From Haemaphysalis longicornis (lineage: Eukaryota > Arthropoda > Arachnida > Ixodida > Ixodidae): a DNA stretch of 64,000 nt. Location: assembly GCA_013339765.2 (NCBI GenBank), contig JABSTR010001672.1, forward strand, positions 269,041 through 333,040. Direction: 5' to 3'. This document shows positions 12,940-23,476 of the stretch, piece after piece (positions within the stretch are counted from its first letter, which is position 1; each line of letters begins with the position of its first letter). Position numbers and translations under genes: made by a program. The notes under the pieces are model-generated. The model was not told the DNA's origin and searched no databases. It saw only the letters and a program-made list of their open reading frames with translations.

Positions 12940-13058
12940 TCCATGACTTCGTGTATCGCAACAAAACAACAACAAAAAACAAACGAATACGGGCAAGCGG
13001 TTGTGGCCGTTGCCTCCCTCTGTCCTTGTCCGTTTTTTGCGCTACACGAAGTCATGGA
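12940..13058. repeat. 119 bp element with 22 bp terminal inverted repeats
   Basis: TCCATGACTTCGTGTA at 12940 and its exact complement ending at 13058 extend to 22 bp with one mismatch. No coding content. It could be a small MITE. Confidence 0.7.
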
Positions 13059-14020
13059 TTACCGCTCCCAACAAGCTGAAACACAAACTCTGCTTCCTTC
13101 ACGCACCTCTCGGCGGTCAAGACTGGTTGCGCTCATTCTTGTACCCATCTAACGATTCAGTCCCACATTCCAATTTATGATTAGCTATACACCCCCTTCT
13201 TCCACAAACACACGCAGTGTGTCTGTCGGGATAAGTATGCTTTATTTTTATAAATTGCTCTGAATGACTCAATATATCCCCAATTTATTCGTGCAATAAA
13301 TTATACAGCTAATTATTCAAGCCTTGCATGAGCCAACAATTCATCAAATTCACCAATCAATTCACGCACCACGCATTCCTCTGCAGACCACCCTATGGCA
13401 AAACCGCTGCACAGCGCGCGAAGCCCCAATTACGCGATGGCCTCCGTGCCAGACAGCGACACGCGGCCGTGACAATCCGCGACAGAGCCTCTCGGTCAGA
13501 ACCGAGGGCCTTGAATGCAATGAGCGGACGACAAAACCGACCTGAGCCGCATCTGGACACGCCGCGGGGAGGCCTCCGGGGGCGAACAAAACAATACGAA
13601 GCGGCGTCACCCGAGGTGAATTTTGATTGAACGCGGCAAGAGCGCCCTGCAGCAGCGTGCGCGCGGTATTCGCGACATCTCCGGCACATCGTGCACGCGC
13701 GCTGACGCCGGAATCGAGCGGCATCGACGCGGATCGAGCCGACGGCGTTGCTCGTGCGCCCGGGAGCCAAGGTCGCGATGCAGGATATGGAAACCGCCCC
13801 GGGTGCGCTACGTGTGTGTACGGACGCGACGGGTAATCGCGCCTGTCACAGCCCCCTCGGAGGACGACGACGCCGATGCGGGCTGACAGCAGAATGGGAC
13901 GACGGCCCCGATCGCAGGCGCGATGCAAATAAGCTGACCTCTCCCGGGGCTGTCGACGACGCGCGCCGGGTGCGTCGATCCGCTCGTTATAGGTCGGTGT
14001 ACCGTTAGTTGAGGCTTTCG
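13059..14020. other. CpG-rich stretch (13.38-14.02 kb), no assignable gene
   Basis: Frames are open on both strands, the longest being minus-strand 14120-13362 at 252 codons. Composition is Arg/Ala/Pro-rich. Several overlapping frames are open together, the signature of CpG-rich sequence rather than of selection on one frame. Confidence 0.4.
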
Positions 14021-15225
14021 AAATCCAGCTCCCCTCCCGCCATTTATACGTATGAATACCTTTGTAGCAAAACGAAACCGCTTGTCGGCGAATCGCGTCA
14101 ATCGATGGGAGAAGTTGCACATAGAAACCCGAAATTCAGAAAACTGGAAACTCTGCATATTGAAACGGCGAGAAAGAGAGAGAGGGATTGCAAACACGGT
14201 ACAAAAAAGAATGTTGACACTTGGACAATTAGTGGATGTCATACCCACGATTGCTTGTTTCGTTTCGTCAGCACACTCCCGTCCCTGCCGTATTATTGTA
14301 AGGAAACGTTTCTTTCTAAAAACACCGACGGTATTTTTACGCTTTTTTACCCAAGACGAAAGCCTGAAGCGCCCCATTTCGCGAGAAACAGACATTGTCG
14401 TTGTTGTCAGGCGCAACATTCAACCATGGTCCCGGCGCGGACGAACGCTAACCACGCCACGGGACGCCATATTTCTGCCCCCAACGTGCTGTCGCTCCGA
14501 GGCCCAATCGTCGGCGCTCTGCCCGTGACGTCACGCTTCCCAAGGCTGCCTTGGCACCCATTACAAGAAAAAGGACCGCCGGGTGTGAACCTCTTACGCG
14601 TATAAGTAATAAATGGGCGAGATTCGTAGACACATTTTACTCCTATTAACGATCCCTAATGGGGCAGTAGCTATATAGAGCTCAGCCAGGCTTTCCCACG
14701 ACCGTGCAACTGATTGTCATTGCGGTGGCATATCCTCCTGCGCTGAAGTTTGCCTCGGGAGCAGCAGCGCAAGTTCACACACCTCGGTGGCTCCAGGCGC
14801 CACCAGCTGGCTAGTGCATCAAACGACCACCACCGCGGTCTTTCATCGAGTTCAAAAAACGTGAACACCAGCGAACGCAGCAACGTGAACCCTGCCCTAG
14901 ATAATGAGAGACAGTTATCAGCAGCCAAGTCACCGACGCGTTCAAATGTGATTAGCCCGAGATAACGTAATCAGAACACAATAGGCGGCACAATCGCAAC
15001 CTTTTTTTCAAGAGAACAAACCCATAAACTGCTGATTAAAGGTCTTGAAGGTGGCCAAGTCTGCCGCGCAAAAAATGAAGGAGGACGGTGTTCACCCGTT
15101 GCTGTTTTTTTTTTCTCTCTTTATTTCAGCCCGGTTTCACAAAGTGACAATTCAGGACGCCGATCTTGGAGCATATTGTCACACGCTGGGCGAGAACCGG
15201 TTAGTACAATTAAAGTACAATTCTA
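14021..15225. other. Nothing recognised
   Basis: No coding motif or repeat pair. One TGACGTCA octamer occurs at 14526. Confidence 0.4.
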
Positions 15226-15293
15226 CTAGACGAAGATGGAAAAGACGAAACAGGCGCTAGCGTGTGTTTCGTCTTTTTTTTTTCTTCGTCCAG
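15226..15293. repeat. Imperfect 68 bp hairpin
   Basis: CTAGACGAAGATGG-AAAAGACGAAAC pairs with GTTTCGTCTTTT and CTTCGTCCAG on the other side of a short GCGCTAGCGT centre. The inner 12 bp arms are perfect. Confidence 0.8.
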
Positions 15294-15444
15294 TGTTAAA
15301 AATCCCTAGAAGTATGAGTTCATTAGCCGGTTACCACGTTGGTCGATTTTCAGCGGCCTCTGTCCAGCGCAAGAGGCCTACGCCAACAATTTCTGCCTTG
15401 GGACTACTTCAGGAATCTTATTCTACCGTTGTTACTTTACGAAA

Positions 15445-15840
15445 AAAAAATTTACACCATCTTCCCGCGAGGGGAACCATGGGGTAGATGCGACGCATCG
15501 GGGGTTGCCGTTGCGTTTCCGTTATGTTAGCGATGTCAGCGTGTGGATTGATGCTTTTGTGTATCCTATTTACGCAGCATGTTCACCCCCGGGAAGATGG
15601 TGTAAATTTTTTAACCGAGCGCAAGCTGCGCGCTAACGCACAGCTGGCACGGCGACGGGAGCCAGCGCAGCCGAGCGCAAGCTGCGCGCTGACCGCGCTG
15701 ACGCACAGATGGCGCTGCGGTGAGAGCGGCGGAGCGCGGAGCTGCCGCGGCGAGGATAATGGGGGAGGGATGTAGACTACGCAGTGACAACGACGCGGGA
15801 CAAGGCGAGTTAAAGAGATGCGTTGCATCTAATAAAAAAA
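15445..15840 (+). mobile_element. Dispersed repeat family B, copy 1
   Basis: Begins with TTTACACCATCTTCCCG and GGGGAACCATG and ends with a small hairpin (AGATGCGTTGCATCT) followed by AATAAAA. The copy at 21.2-21.6 kb has matching ends. In this copy the first 22 bp recur inverted at 15591-15612. The block GAGCGCAAGCTGCGCGCT appears twice about 55 bp apart. The ends plus terminal AATAAAA suggest a short retroposed or foldback element. No protein is encoded. Confidence 0.6.
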
Positions 15841-16268
15841 TGAAACGACTGTCTTTGTTTCTTATGAGACGACCTCGGCTAAGTGACGCATCATTCCACG
15901 AGTGAGTCTGTTATTGGTATAAACAAACAGGTGTAAACGGTTAGGTATACGAAGCTTACGCGTGCAAATATTGCGCGTGAGGCGTACATGCAAGAGCTCG
16001 CAGCACGAGCCAGCCTTTTTTATAATGTTTTGTTTTTGTTGTGTTTGGCACTGCTCGCGGCTTTTTCAGCTTTTGATTTTGTTCTACTTTTACCTCTTTC
16101 CTTCAACACCGTTTTAACTTAAGGGATTGTTTATTTTCGTTAACAGTTCGACGTGCAGATTTAATTAAAGTAATGCGGTGGCCCTCTTTTACGATCTTAT
16201 TTTCAATGTCAAATACGGCCCGGTTTTGCTTCGCCGTAAACAAATTTGACCGCACGGGACGTGCCAGC
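15841..16268. other. Nothing recognised
   Basis: AT-rich sequence upstream of the young SINE. Confidence 0.4.
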
Positions 16269-16282
16269 CGTTCTAGTAGTTA

Positions 16283-16509
16283 CCCGCCGCGGTGGCTCAG
16301 TGGCTAAGGCGTTCTGCTGCTGAGCACGAGGTCGCGGGTTCGATTCCCGGCCGCGGCGGCCGCTTTTCTGATGGAGGCGAGAAGCAAAAACGCCCGTGTG
16401 TTCGAGATTTCGAGAAAGATCCCCAGGTGGTCAAAATTAATCCGGAGCCCTCCACTACGACGCGCCTCATCGCCTGCGTTGCGTCGGCGCGTTAAACCCC
16501 ACAATCAAT
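16283..16509 (+). mobile_element. Young full-length Ruka SINE
   Basis: A complete tRNA-derived SINE. It has CCCGCCGCGGTGGCTCAG and GTGGCTAAGG (RNA polymerase III A box region), GGGTTCGATTCCC (B box), the linker CTTTTCTGATGGAGGC, the body AGGTGGTCAAAATTAATCC and GGAGCCCTCCACTACG, then GTTAAACCCC and an unusually short tail of two AATC units. It is bounded by a perfect 14 bp target-site duplication, CGTTCTAGTAGTTA, at 16269-16282 and 16510-16523. SINEs of this type depend on LINE machinery for copying. Compared with the 22.2 kb copy it lacks about ten bases within the body (a GCGCACGTT-like part), so it represents a slightly different subfamily or a deletion. Confidence 0.95.
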
Positions 16510-16523
16510 CGTTCTAGTAGTTA

Positions 16524-17428
16524 GGTCTTGCCTGTATACTCGGTGCTCGCGCTGTTGTTATGAACACACATTCGTAAGCATTTTACATCAACAGTGTAGT
16601 GCTTCAATCCTTATGAGTCACTTGGAAAATGAGTTGACATCTCTAGGTGAACAAGCCTTCCTGTTACGCTGGTCCACGCGTTTCATAGTGGTCAGGAACA
16701 ACATCTTGAGCATCACTATTGTGCCGTATTGACTTTCAACGAGTTTATGAACTCTTTCTGTGAACACCTGTGAACTTTTTATGGATTGATTTTGGAGTAG
16801 CTTGTTTCACCACCACAGACGTTTGTTGTGCAAAGTGTTGAATGCCCGGAGCACTTGCAAACTGATCGTTTTTTTGTCAGTTTTTTAAAGCAGCGCTGTT
16901 ACCGCTAGTCGCTGCGCGCTGATATGTGGTTTATAATAAATGGGCTCCAGCGGTGTTTTGTGGTTGCGGGGAACGCATCCTGTTGTGCGCGACATGCGAG
17001 TCGGTGAGCAACCGGGAACGAGTCAACCCGACGAATGGTGTACGTGTCGTACAAGTGCGGGAAACACCAGCCAGAACTACAATTTGGAATTGTGCGCGTG
17101 CGTGAAGGACGTGATGTGCTTCGGAGGAGATATGGGGCGCTTTTGTGCACCCAGACTCGCGCTAAATCCCCCCGGATCCATATAACTTTGTAAACAGCCA
17201 CTTCAACGGGGCAATGTAGCCCTCTCGGAGGAACATGGACTCCTAAGGAGGCGCTAACACCACCACATTTGGTGCCACACTCATCCTGTATATACGCGTC
17301 ACGAATAAAATAATTCTGGCCCGTCAAAGAACGATTTTATTACAATGATTTTGTACAACACCCCAATTTTACTGTACCTGAAAGTCGAAATCTTCAGACT
17401 CATCTTTTTTTTTTTTACCCGTTATATC
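16524..17428. other. Nothing recognised
   Basis: Overlapping frames of 81 (plus, 16940-17185) and 140 (minus, 17327-16905) codons show cysteines but no pattern I can name. Confidence 0.35.
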
Positions 17429-17800
17429 TTAGTGGCACGAGAAGGGAATTTGCTGATGGGTCCAAGGACGTGGGTTCGATCCCGCCCATGGCGGCTGCTT
17501 TTCACGCGGAGGCGAGTGCAGAAAACGCCAGTGTGTCGAGATTTCGGCGCACGTTAAGATCACTAGGTGGTCGAAATTAGAGTTATAGCAGTGCGAAGAA
17601 CCGATGTCGGTACGGTACCCGGTACACCTCCGCATGCGCGCAACCAATTTTCCCGCCTCTGCGCACGCGCAGTAGCGCCGGTTGCCTACCGGGCACCATA
17701 CCGGTACCGGTTCTCCGTTCTGGTGTAAGTCTCTATTAGTTCGAAGCCCCCACTACTGCGCGCCTCAAAGCCCAGGTAAAACCTCCATCATTTTTAAAGG
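17429..17800 (+). mobile_element. Ruka-like SINE interrupted by a MITE
   Basis: The left part carries GGGTTCGATCCCG (B box), GGCTGCTTTTCACGCGGAGGC and AGGTGGTCGAAATTAG up to 17580. The SINE resumes at 17740 with TTCGAAGCCCCCACTACTG and CGCGCCTCA. The A box region is decayed and the AATC tail is gone. The missing middle is replaced by the foldback insertion described separately. Confidence 0.8.
17581..17734. mobile_element. 154 bp foldback MITE nested in SINE
   Basis: The insert is flanked by ATTAG at 17576-17580 and 17735-17739, a probable 5 bp target-site duplication. Its halves are imperfect inverted repeats: AGAACCGATGTCGGTACGG and CCCGGTA on the left match AGAACCGGTACCGGTATGG and CCCGGTA read from the right on the other strand. 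The centre is rich in GCGCATGCGC-like sequence. No coding capacity. Confidence 0.75.
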
Positions 17801-18358
17801 GCTTTTGGTTGCGTTAACCCGTTTGATAAATGTTTGTTACGGCAGATGTTTTGAAATGGACACTTACAACAGATTAAAATGGCGACGCCAATAAACTGTT
17901 CCGACAAACCTGGCGCGGTCGACAAGATGTGCATGGCGTATAAAAAGCGACTGGAATGCGGCCAAGGACCTTCATTCACGGCACACAGCAACGCTGCGCA
18001 GACAAGAAGGGCAGCACACCGACATCACGACCCATCGACCAGGTCCTAAAAAGTGTAACGAAAGAAGGGAAAACGAGGCGGCAGCGCCGACAGAAGTCAT
18101 GCGTGTATGCGAATGGACTTAATGAGATGCTCGAGAGAAACAATGACGGCACCGGGGTCGCCGAATATGAATAGTGAAAACGCGCGTCCTAACGTCCATC
18201 GAAGTCGAAAGTACGGACGACGAGGAGGTATAGCCTCCGCATGACCAGTGGACAGGCAGGTAGCAGTTTTCCATTTTCAATATGCCTGATCAGGCGCAGA
18301 AAAGCCGGTAGACTTACAGGAAGCAACTTAAACAAGAAATAAAATAATTTCTCACTTC
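17801..18358. other. Nothing recognised
   Basis: No repeat or coding signal noted. Confidence 0.4.
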
Positions 18359-18812
18359 CGTGCGTGCGTGCGTGAGTAAATGAGTGAGTGAGTGAGTGAG
18401 TGAGTGAGTGAGTGAGTCGGCGGTTGACTGATGATCGTCTGTAAGTGGATGGGTGGGTGAGTGACAGAGTGAGTGAGTGGGTGGGTGATTGAAAGTTTAT
18501 GAGTGGGTGGGTGACTGAGTGAGTGTGTGGGTGTGGGTGAGTGACTGAGTGAGTGAGCCGGTGGGTGACTGATAGTCTGTGAGTAGATGGGTGGGTGACC
18601 GGGTGAGTGAGTGACAGAGTGAGTGAGTGATTGCGAGTGTTTGATAGGGATTGAGAGGGTGGGTGATTGAGAGTGTATGAGTGGGTGGGTGAGTGAGTGG
18701 GTGGGGTGTGGGGGTGGATGGGTGAGTGAGTGACAGAGTGAGTGAGTGAGTGGGTGGGTGGGTTAGTGGGTGGGTGGGTGAGCCAGTGAGTGAGTGAGTC
18801 AGAGTGGGTTTG
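18359..18812 (+). repeat. GTGA/GTGGGTGA minisatellite, about 450 bp
   Basis: Starts as pure GTGA units (about 18375-18417), then an irregular array of GTGA, GTGG and GTGGGTGA with rarer GACAGAGTGA blocks. The plus strand is strikingly G-rich and C-poor. Confidence 0.95.
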
Positions 18813-20203
18813 GGTATAGACGAGACTCGCAGCGCATCAAGTGACGCGCCCGCCCGAACCTATATTTGCGGCCTTGTGGGCCCCCACGGTACATGGAGGC
18901 TAGGAGGAGAGCTAGGACGCGACATCTATAGAGTAAGAACAGTACGCGTGGTACGCAACTATGAAAGCATGCGTGTCGTTTGCGTGGTCCACTTAATCAT
19001 TGTTTTCACTACTCGAGGGCTTCTGAATTATACACAGCAGCAACCAAACAAACCGAATAGCTGTTTCCCGCAGGAACAAAAATGAACCGACCCGAGCCAG
19101 CGGTGACTAAAAAAAAAAACTGTCAATAACAAAACAACAGGTACTAACCAGCACTGCGGCAGCCGATGTAAACAGGCGCGCTAGCGCAATTAGCGTAGCG
19201 ACGCAACCGCAACACCACCGTCCGGCGCGTCAACCCACAGCGCGTATCCGCCGTTACGTCCGCTAGTCAGGCAACATCACAGCGACACCCGCAATCGACA
19301 TGCTGCCGCTCCGTGCGTCCGCGACAGCCGCGCCGCGCACTTCGATTCGGAGACAATACCGCGCGTTCCCCGCAGCGCCGTCCACTTGGCGCCTCCGCTA
19401 ACGACATGCATATTTCTTGACGCGCGTATATGCACACACAAACACAGCGTCGCCTCGTTGGGGGCTCGGGAGAGCGGAAGACGAGAGGAGACGGACGATC
19501 AGAGGAGAGATGAAGAGAAATAACGCCGGGCGGAGAGAGATATCTCGACAGGACAAAAGGAGCCATCACGCGGCGCTGCTCTTCGACAGCACGAGGACGT
19601 CTCGTGGGCGTCTCGGAGAAGGACAGCGGCAGAAATTAAGGCTACTACTGCGCGCGACTCATCACCTATGCAGCTGTGCGACCCAATTTTGCGTCCCCGT
19701 CCCAAAGGCGAGCCGAAAGTGGCCCAGGGACAAGGGAACAGCCCAAGCGTCCGTGACGCCCGCCCGCTGAAAGCGCAGGGGTGATCCTAAGGTCCGGCCT
19801 ATGAGTCAATTCAGTACTAAGCCAAATTTCATTTCGATATACAAATGGTTCGTTTCAATGTCGATTAGCAGTAGTAATTCGCGGCGCCAAAGTAAGAAGA
19901 GTGTTGCACGTTCCGCATGTTTGTCGACAAACAGCGGCGCAACACTTATGTACTTCGCTTCAAAGTTCATATCATTATTTTTCTCCGGAAAATCAATAAA
20001 CTGATGCCAGTCTGAGTTACCGTACTGAGACAGGTTTGCGAGACGGTGCAGTGCATCCAAATCAGCCTGCGGTTTGGAAGACAGTTACGCGTATACCTTA
20101 TGCAGTACCAGCCAATCGTGTAATTCACTTTCACCACAATGAACTCGATGGACAAATTCATGCTATAAACAAGGATCACACTTCTCATTCTTATGGAATG
20201 CAC
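18813..20203. other. Nothing recognised
   Basis: Moderate CpG content around 19140-19780. Frames of about 100 codons on both strands have no domain. Confidence 0.4.
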
Positions 20204-20841
20204 TAGGGGCGGGCGATTGATCGATTAGCCTTCAGATTAATCGAGTAGTGCTCCAGTCGCGATTGATTTTTTAACCGGTTAACGTAATGTGAGCTATGCG
20301 AACCAAGAGTACCATGTTGAAATTCTCAGCAAGCACGTCAAGGATCATACTCGTGTTCAAATAATCGCCTTACGTCCCGACAGGAACGATGCAAGTATGC
20401 TCAGAAATGATAGAGATGAAAACCGCGAGCTGCTAGTGCTAGCCAGAGAGACGTGCAAATGGCTGTTCTTACTACAAATACACACACGGTGCAAAACCGG
20501 CAGCATCACTAACACCGTTTTACCATTGTATAGACCAACTCTGGCGTAAGTAATCCGCGATTTATCCGTGCCCCCTGATATTACGATTGCGTGTAATAGT
20601 TTCTGATAAACGAACGACAAACGCGGTACAACAGCGCCGTGATGGCGATATGACTAGCTCTTATGGAAGGTACGTCTGTTCACAGAACCTGGAGCACAGG
20701 GATAACATTTCATACTACTGTTTTATTATAATAAACATGAGTATTTAACTTGCTAAACCAACCCAACCGATTAATATTTTAATAAATCGATGAAAGCCTG
20801 CCGATTAATCGAGTAAAAATTTTAAACCGATGCCCACCCTA
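20204..20841. mobile_element. hAT-like non-autonomous element (about 638 bp)
   Basis: The left end TAGGGGCGGGCGAT and the right end, read on the other strand as TAGGGTGGGCATCGG, are similar imperfect terminal inverted repeats of the CAGGGGTGGGC type common in hAT elements. GATTAATCGAGTA occurs close to both ends as a subterminal motif. No transposase frame is visible. The flanks GAATGCAC and ATATGCGT are at best a decayed 8 bp duplication. The interior is AT-rich. Confidence 0.55.
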
Positions 20842-20919
20842 ATATGCGTTACTATAAACATGCATGCTGACATGCAAGTATATGCAGACATGCTTTCCCG
20901 CCGTGGTCGGCATCCAAAG

Positions 20920-21010
20920 CCCACCTTATCTTCGCCGACGATGTGGAAATTTGCTGCAACGCATCAGCTGAAATCATCCAAGAAATCGTACAATGCGAAG
21001 CCAGAAACAC
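20920..21010 (+). pseudogene. Reverse transcriptase fragment (FADD palm motif)
   Basis: One frame reads LIFADDVEICC and then a helix-like stretch EIIQEIVQCEA. The F/YxDD box with a preceding LI and following V is the catalytic core of LINE reverse transcriptases. The frame decays within about 30 residues, and no flanking RT domains can be followed. It is a scrap of an unknown LINE, probably RNase H-bearing like the others in the window. Confidence 0.5.
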
Positions 21011-21204
21011 CTTCTGGCCTCCAGACGAAGAGCACGCCGAAAGTAGTTGTGTATGCAGTTTACTTTTTCATGTCCGCAGGAAGAGGGCGAGGACTAAGAA
21101 GGCGCGATAAACGCGCTTATTTAATTAGTTCAATCACTCAATCAACAATGGTTGAAGCAGCTTTGAGCAACGCCATCGCCCCAAGTACAAAAAAAAAAGC
21201 AAAA

Positions 21205-21645
21205 TAATTACACCATCTTCCCGTAGGGGAACCATGAGTAGTATGCGAAGCAGCCATGGGGTCGACTGAAGTTCCCATTGGTTTTCAGTTCGTAGTTTCT
21301 TTGACGTTCAGCTTCGCGCGCCTTCGTTGTATCAGTAGCTTCTTGACGTAGTTTGAATGAGTGAAGGACATAAGGCGCGTTCGTAGCACATGCTCCCGTC
21401 TCGGTTTGTAGCGCAGTGGGAAGAGCGCCACGTACCTACCGTTGCAGCCAGAGAGACGTGGGATCGAAACCGGGCGCCGCCTATTTCTTTTTATAGCGGA
21501 CTGCGCTGACGTCAGCCCAAACGCTGACGGGGCTGAGAGACGCGCATGCGCAGTAGAGTGCGGACGGAGGACAACGACAACGAGGGACGGAGGGACACAG
21601 CGCCGAGCATGAGATGCTTCGCATCTAAAACAAAAGAGGGAACGG
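21205..21645 (+). mobile_element. Dispersed repeat family B, copy 2
   Basis: Starts with ATTACACCATCTTCCCG and GGGGAACCATGAG, and ends with the hairpin AGATGCTTCGCATCT followed by AAAACAAAA, matching the two ends of the 15.4 kb copy. Between them lies a tRNA-like segment (about 21395-21470) with TAGCGCAGTGGGAAGAGCGC and GGGATCGAAACC, resembling polymerase III A and B boxes. GCGCATGCGCAGTAG occurs at about 21544. Confidence 0.55.
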
Positions 21646-21814
21646 CGCGCGGCGCTGTGCGTCGTCTCCTCTTCTTTTGTACCTGTGTTTCTTGCGCTGT
21701 TTTTCACCCAGAATCTGAACCAAATAGCCCAAATTGCCATCTCACTTCAGTATCAAGAAAAGGCCGAGCGCTCGCGCACGGGTGCCTCGAGCTCACGTTC
21801 GTCAAGCTACAGGC

Positions 21815-22230
21815 AAAAACTGTGGTTGATTCCTCTGTCATAGGAATTGGCAAAGCACGAAAGTGAAACGTGCAGCGAAATCTGCAGCTGAGCATGATTT
21901 GCGGGTCGGTGGCTGTCTTGCGGGTGTGCTTGGCGAGCGACGTCCTGCTGGCGGGTCGCTTCGGCAAAGGTGTACTGGCGTCATTTCCGTGACGGATATG
22001 ACGTCAGTGGAATCTTGGTGTACGCGGCATAAAACACTTTCGTGCTAAAATATAAAACCCGAAAACGAACAACCCGAAGTATAACGCACTCTTTAGTACT
22101 AAAGGTTGCTTCCCCGCAAGAAGACCCTGTTTGCAAGGGTGCACCCTTTACAGGCCGCTTGCTTCGTTGTACTGGCGTCACTTCCGTGACGGATATGACG
22201 TAAGTGAAATCTCCGCGAATCCCGGAATAA
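21815..22230 (+). mobile_element. Dispersed repeat family A, copy 1 (left part)
   Basis: Closely matches 49.39-49.84 kb. It opens with AAAAACTGTGGTTGATTCCT and continues through a unique-looking lead, then about two units of a 197-198 bp direct repeat starting at TGTACTGGCGTCA (21971 and 22168). Each unit carries CCGTGACGGATATGACGT, AATAAAACACTTTCGTG-like sequence and the 14 bp palindrome CTTTAGTACTAAAG. This copy is cut by a SINE at 22231 and resumes at 22583. No protein is encoded. Confidence 0.85.
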
Positions 22231-22568
<338 letters not shown>

Positions 22569-22582
22569 GAATCCCGGAATAA

Positions 22583-22604
22583 AATACTTTCGTGGTGAAA
22601 AATC
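22583..22604 (+). mobile_element. Family A, copy 1 (right end after SINE)
   Basis: AATACTTTCGTGGTGAAAAA continues the family A 3' end that was broken by the SINE. It corresponds to AACACTTTCGTGTTAAAAA at 49.82 kb. Confidence 0.8.
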
Positions 22605-23476
22605 CCGGGCCATTTCCACTAACGTGAAACCTGGGGAGGGGAGAAGCATAGAGTGCATAAGTGTGTTCTTGGCGCTTTGGCGTTTGTTCCCACGGATATG
22701 AAGCCGTTGTGTGGTAGAGGCATACAGTTTTGCTTGAAGCACGAAGAGTTCTGGTGCGAGCCGTTGGGAAACGAGTGTACCGGTGTGTTAGTACGCGTTA
22801 CGTTCTAGCGCGAGGCGTTGGAAAACGAGTGTTCCGCTGCTTTAGTACCGTGACTACATGAGGCGACGAACGATGACGACGACAGGAGACGCCAACAGCC
22901 CGAGCCTGCTAAGACGTGCGTAAGACCTGAACATCAACGTTATGCTTCCATAGTGGATTCCTGTTGTAGTAATACGCGTACGTTACGTCGTTAGTTTTAG
23001 AAATTCTCATTTTGAATTTATGATTTCGAATGTGAAATTAGCCTTTAAATGTTTACGTCACACGACATTCCTTGATACGACGAAGGCAAGAAAAAAAACA
23101 GTTATTAGTTTAGTAAGAGTGCGAAAACATGCGGAGAATGCAAGGCGGAGAGGGAAATTTAATTGAGGGGGCTGAGACAGAGGTACCTACAGGAGAAAAA
23201 TCTCGACGGTTCAGGAGTTCAGATTGACTCTTGCTTGGCAATTGCTTGTCCGCTTAGCAGTTGTTAATTAAAAAAAAAGAAAAAAATTGATCACAAATAG
23301 TCAGACATATAATGCCGTAGCCTGCATGAACTACTTCGACCGAGAGAAAGTACGAGCAACCGGAGCTTGTCGAAATGGCACAAGCAGAACGCTTTTACCG
23401 AAGGACGGAAAGTGCGATGATTACGAGGAGACACGGCACAGATATAGAAGAACTAAAGAAGTGAAGCCAAGATGAC
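22605..23476. other. Mostly unrecognised; small 54 bp tandem dimer at 22749-22856
   Basis: TTCTGGTGCGAGCCGTTGG and the following AAACGAGTGT recur with changes 54 bp downstream from 22803. The rest is AT-rich without a recognised feature. Confidence 0.45.

Noticed and set aside
13362..14120. 252-codon minus-strand open frame in CpG-rich DNA
   Set aside because: Several frames are open at once on both strands, composition is Arg/Pro/Ala-rich and no domain is visible. This is the expected effect of high GC on stop codons.
16300..16360. tRNA-like cloverleaf in the Ruka SINE
   Set aside because: The head of this SINE is tRNA-derived by descent. The flanking SINE body and target duplication show it is not a functional tRNA gene.
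21395..21470. Possible tRNA gene
   Set aside because: A and B box-like words are present, but I cannot form a proper acceptor stem, and the segment lies within a family B repeat. It is better read as a tRNA-derived repeat.
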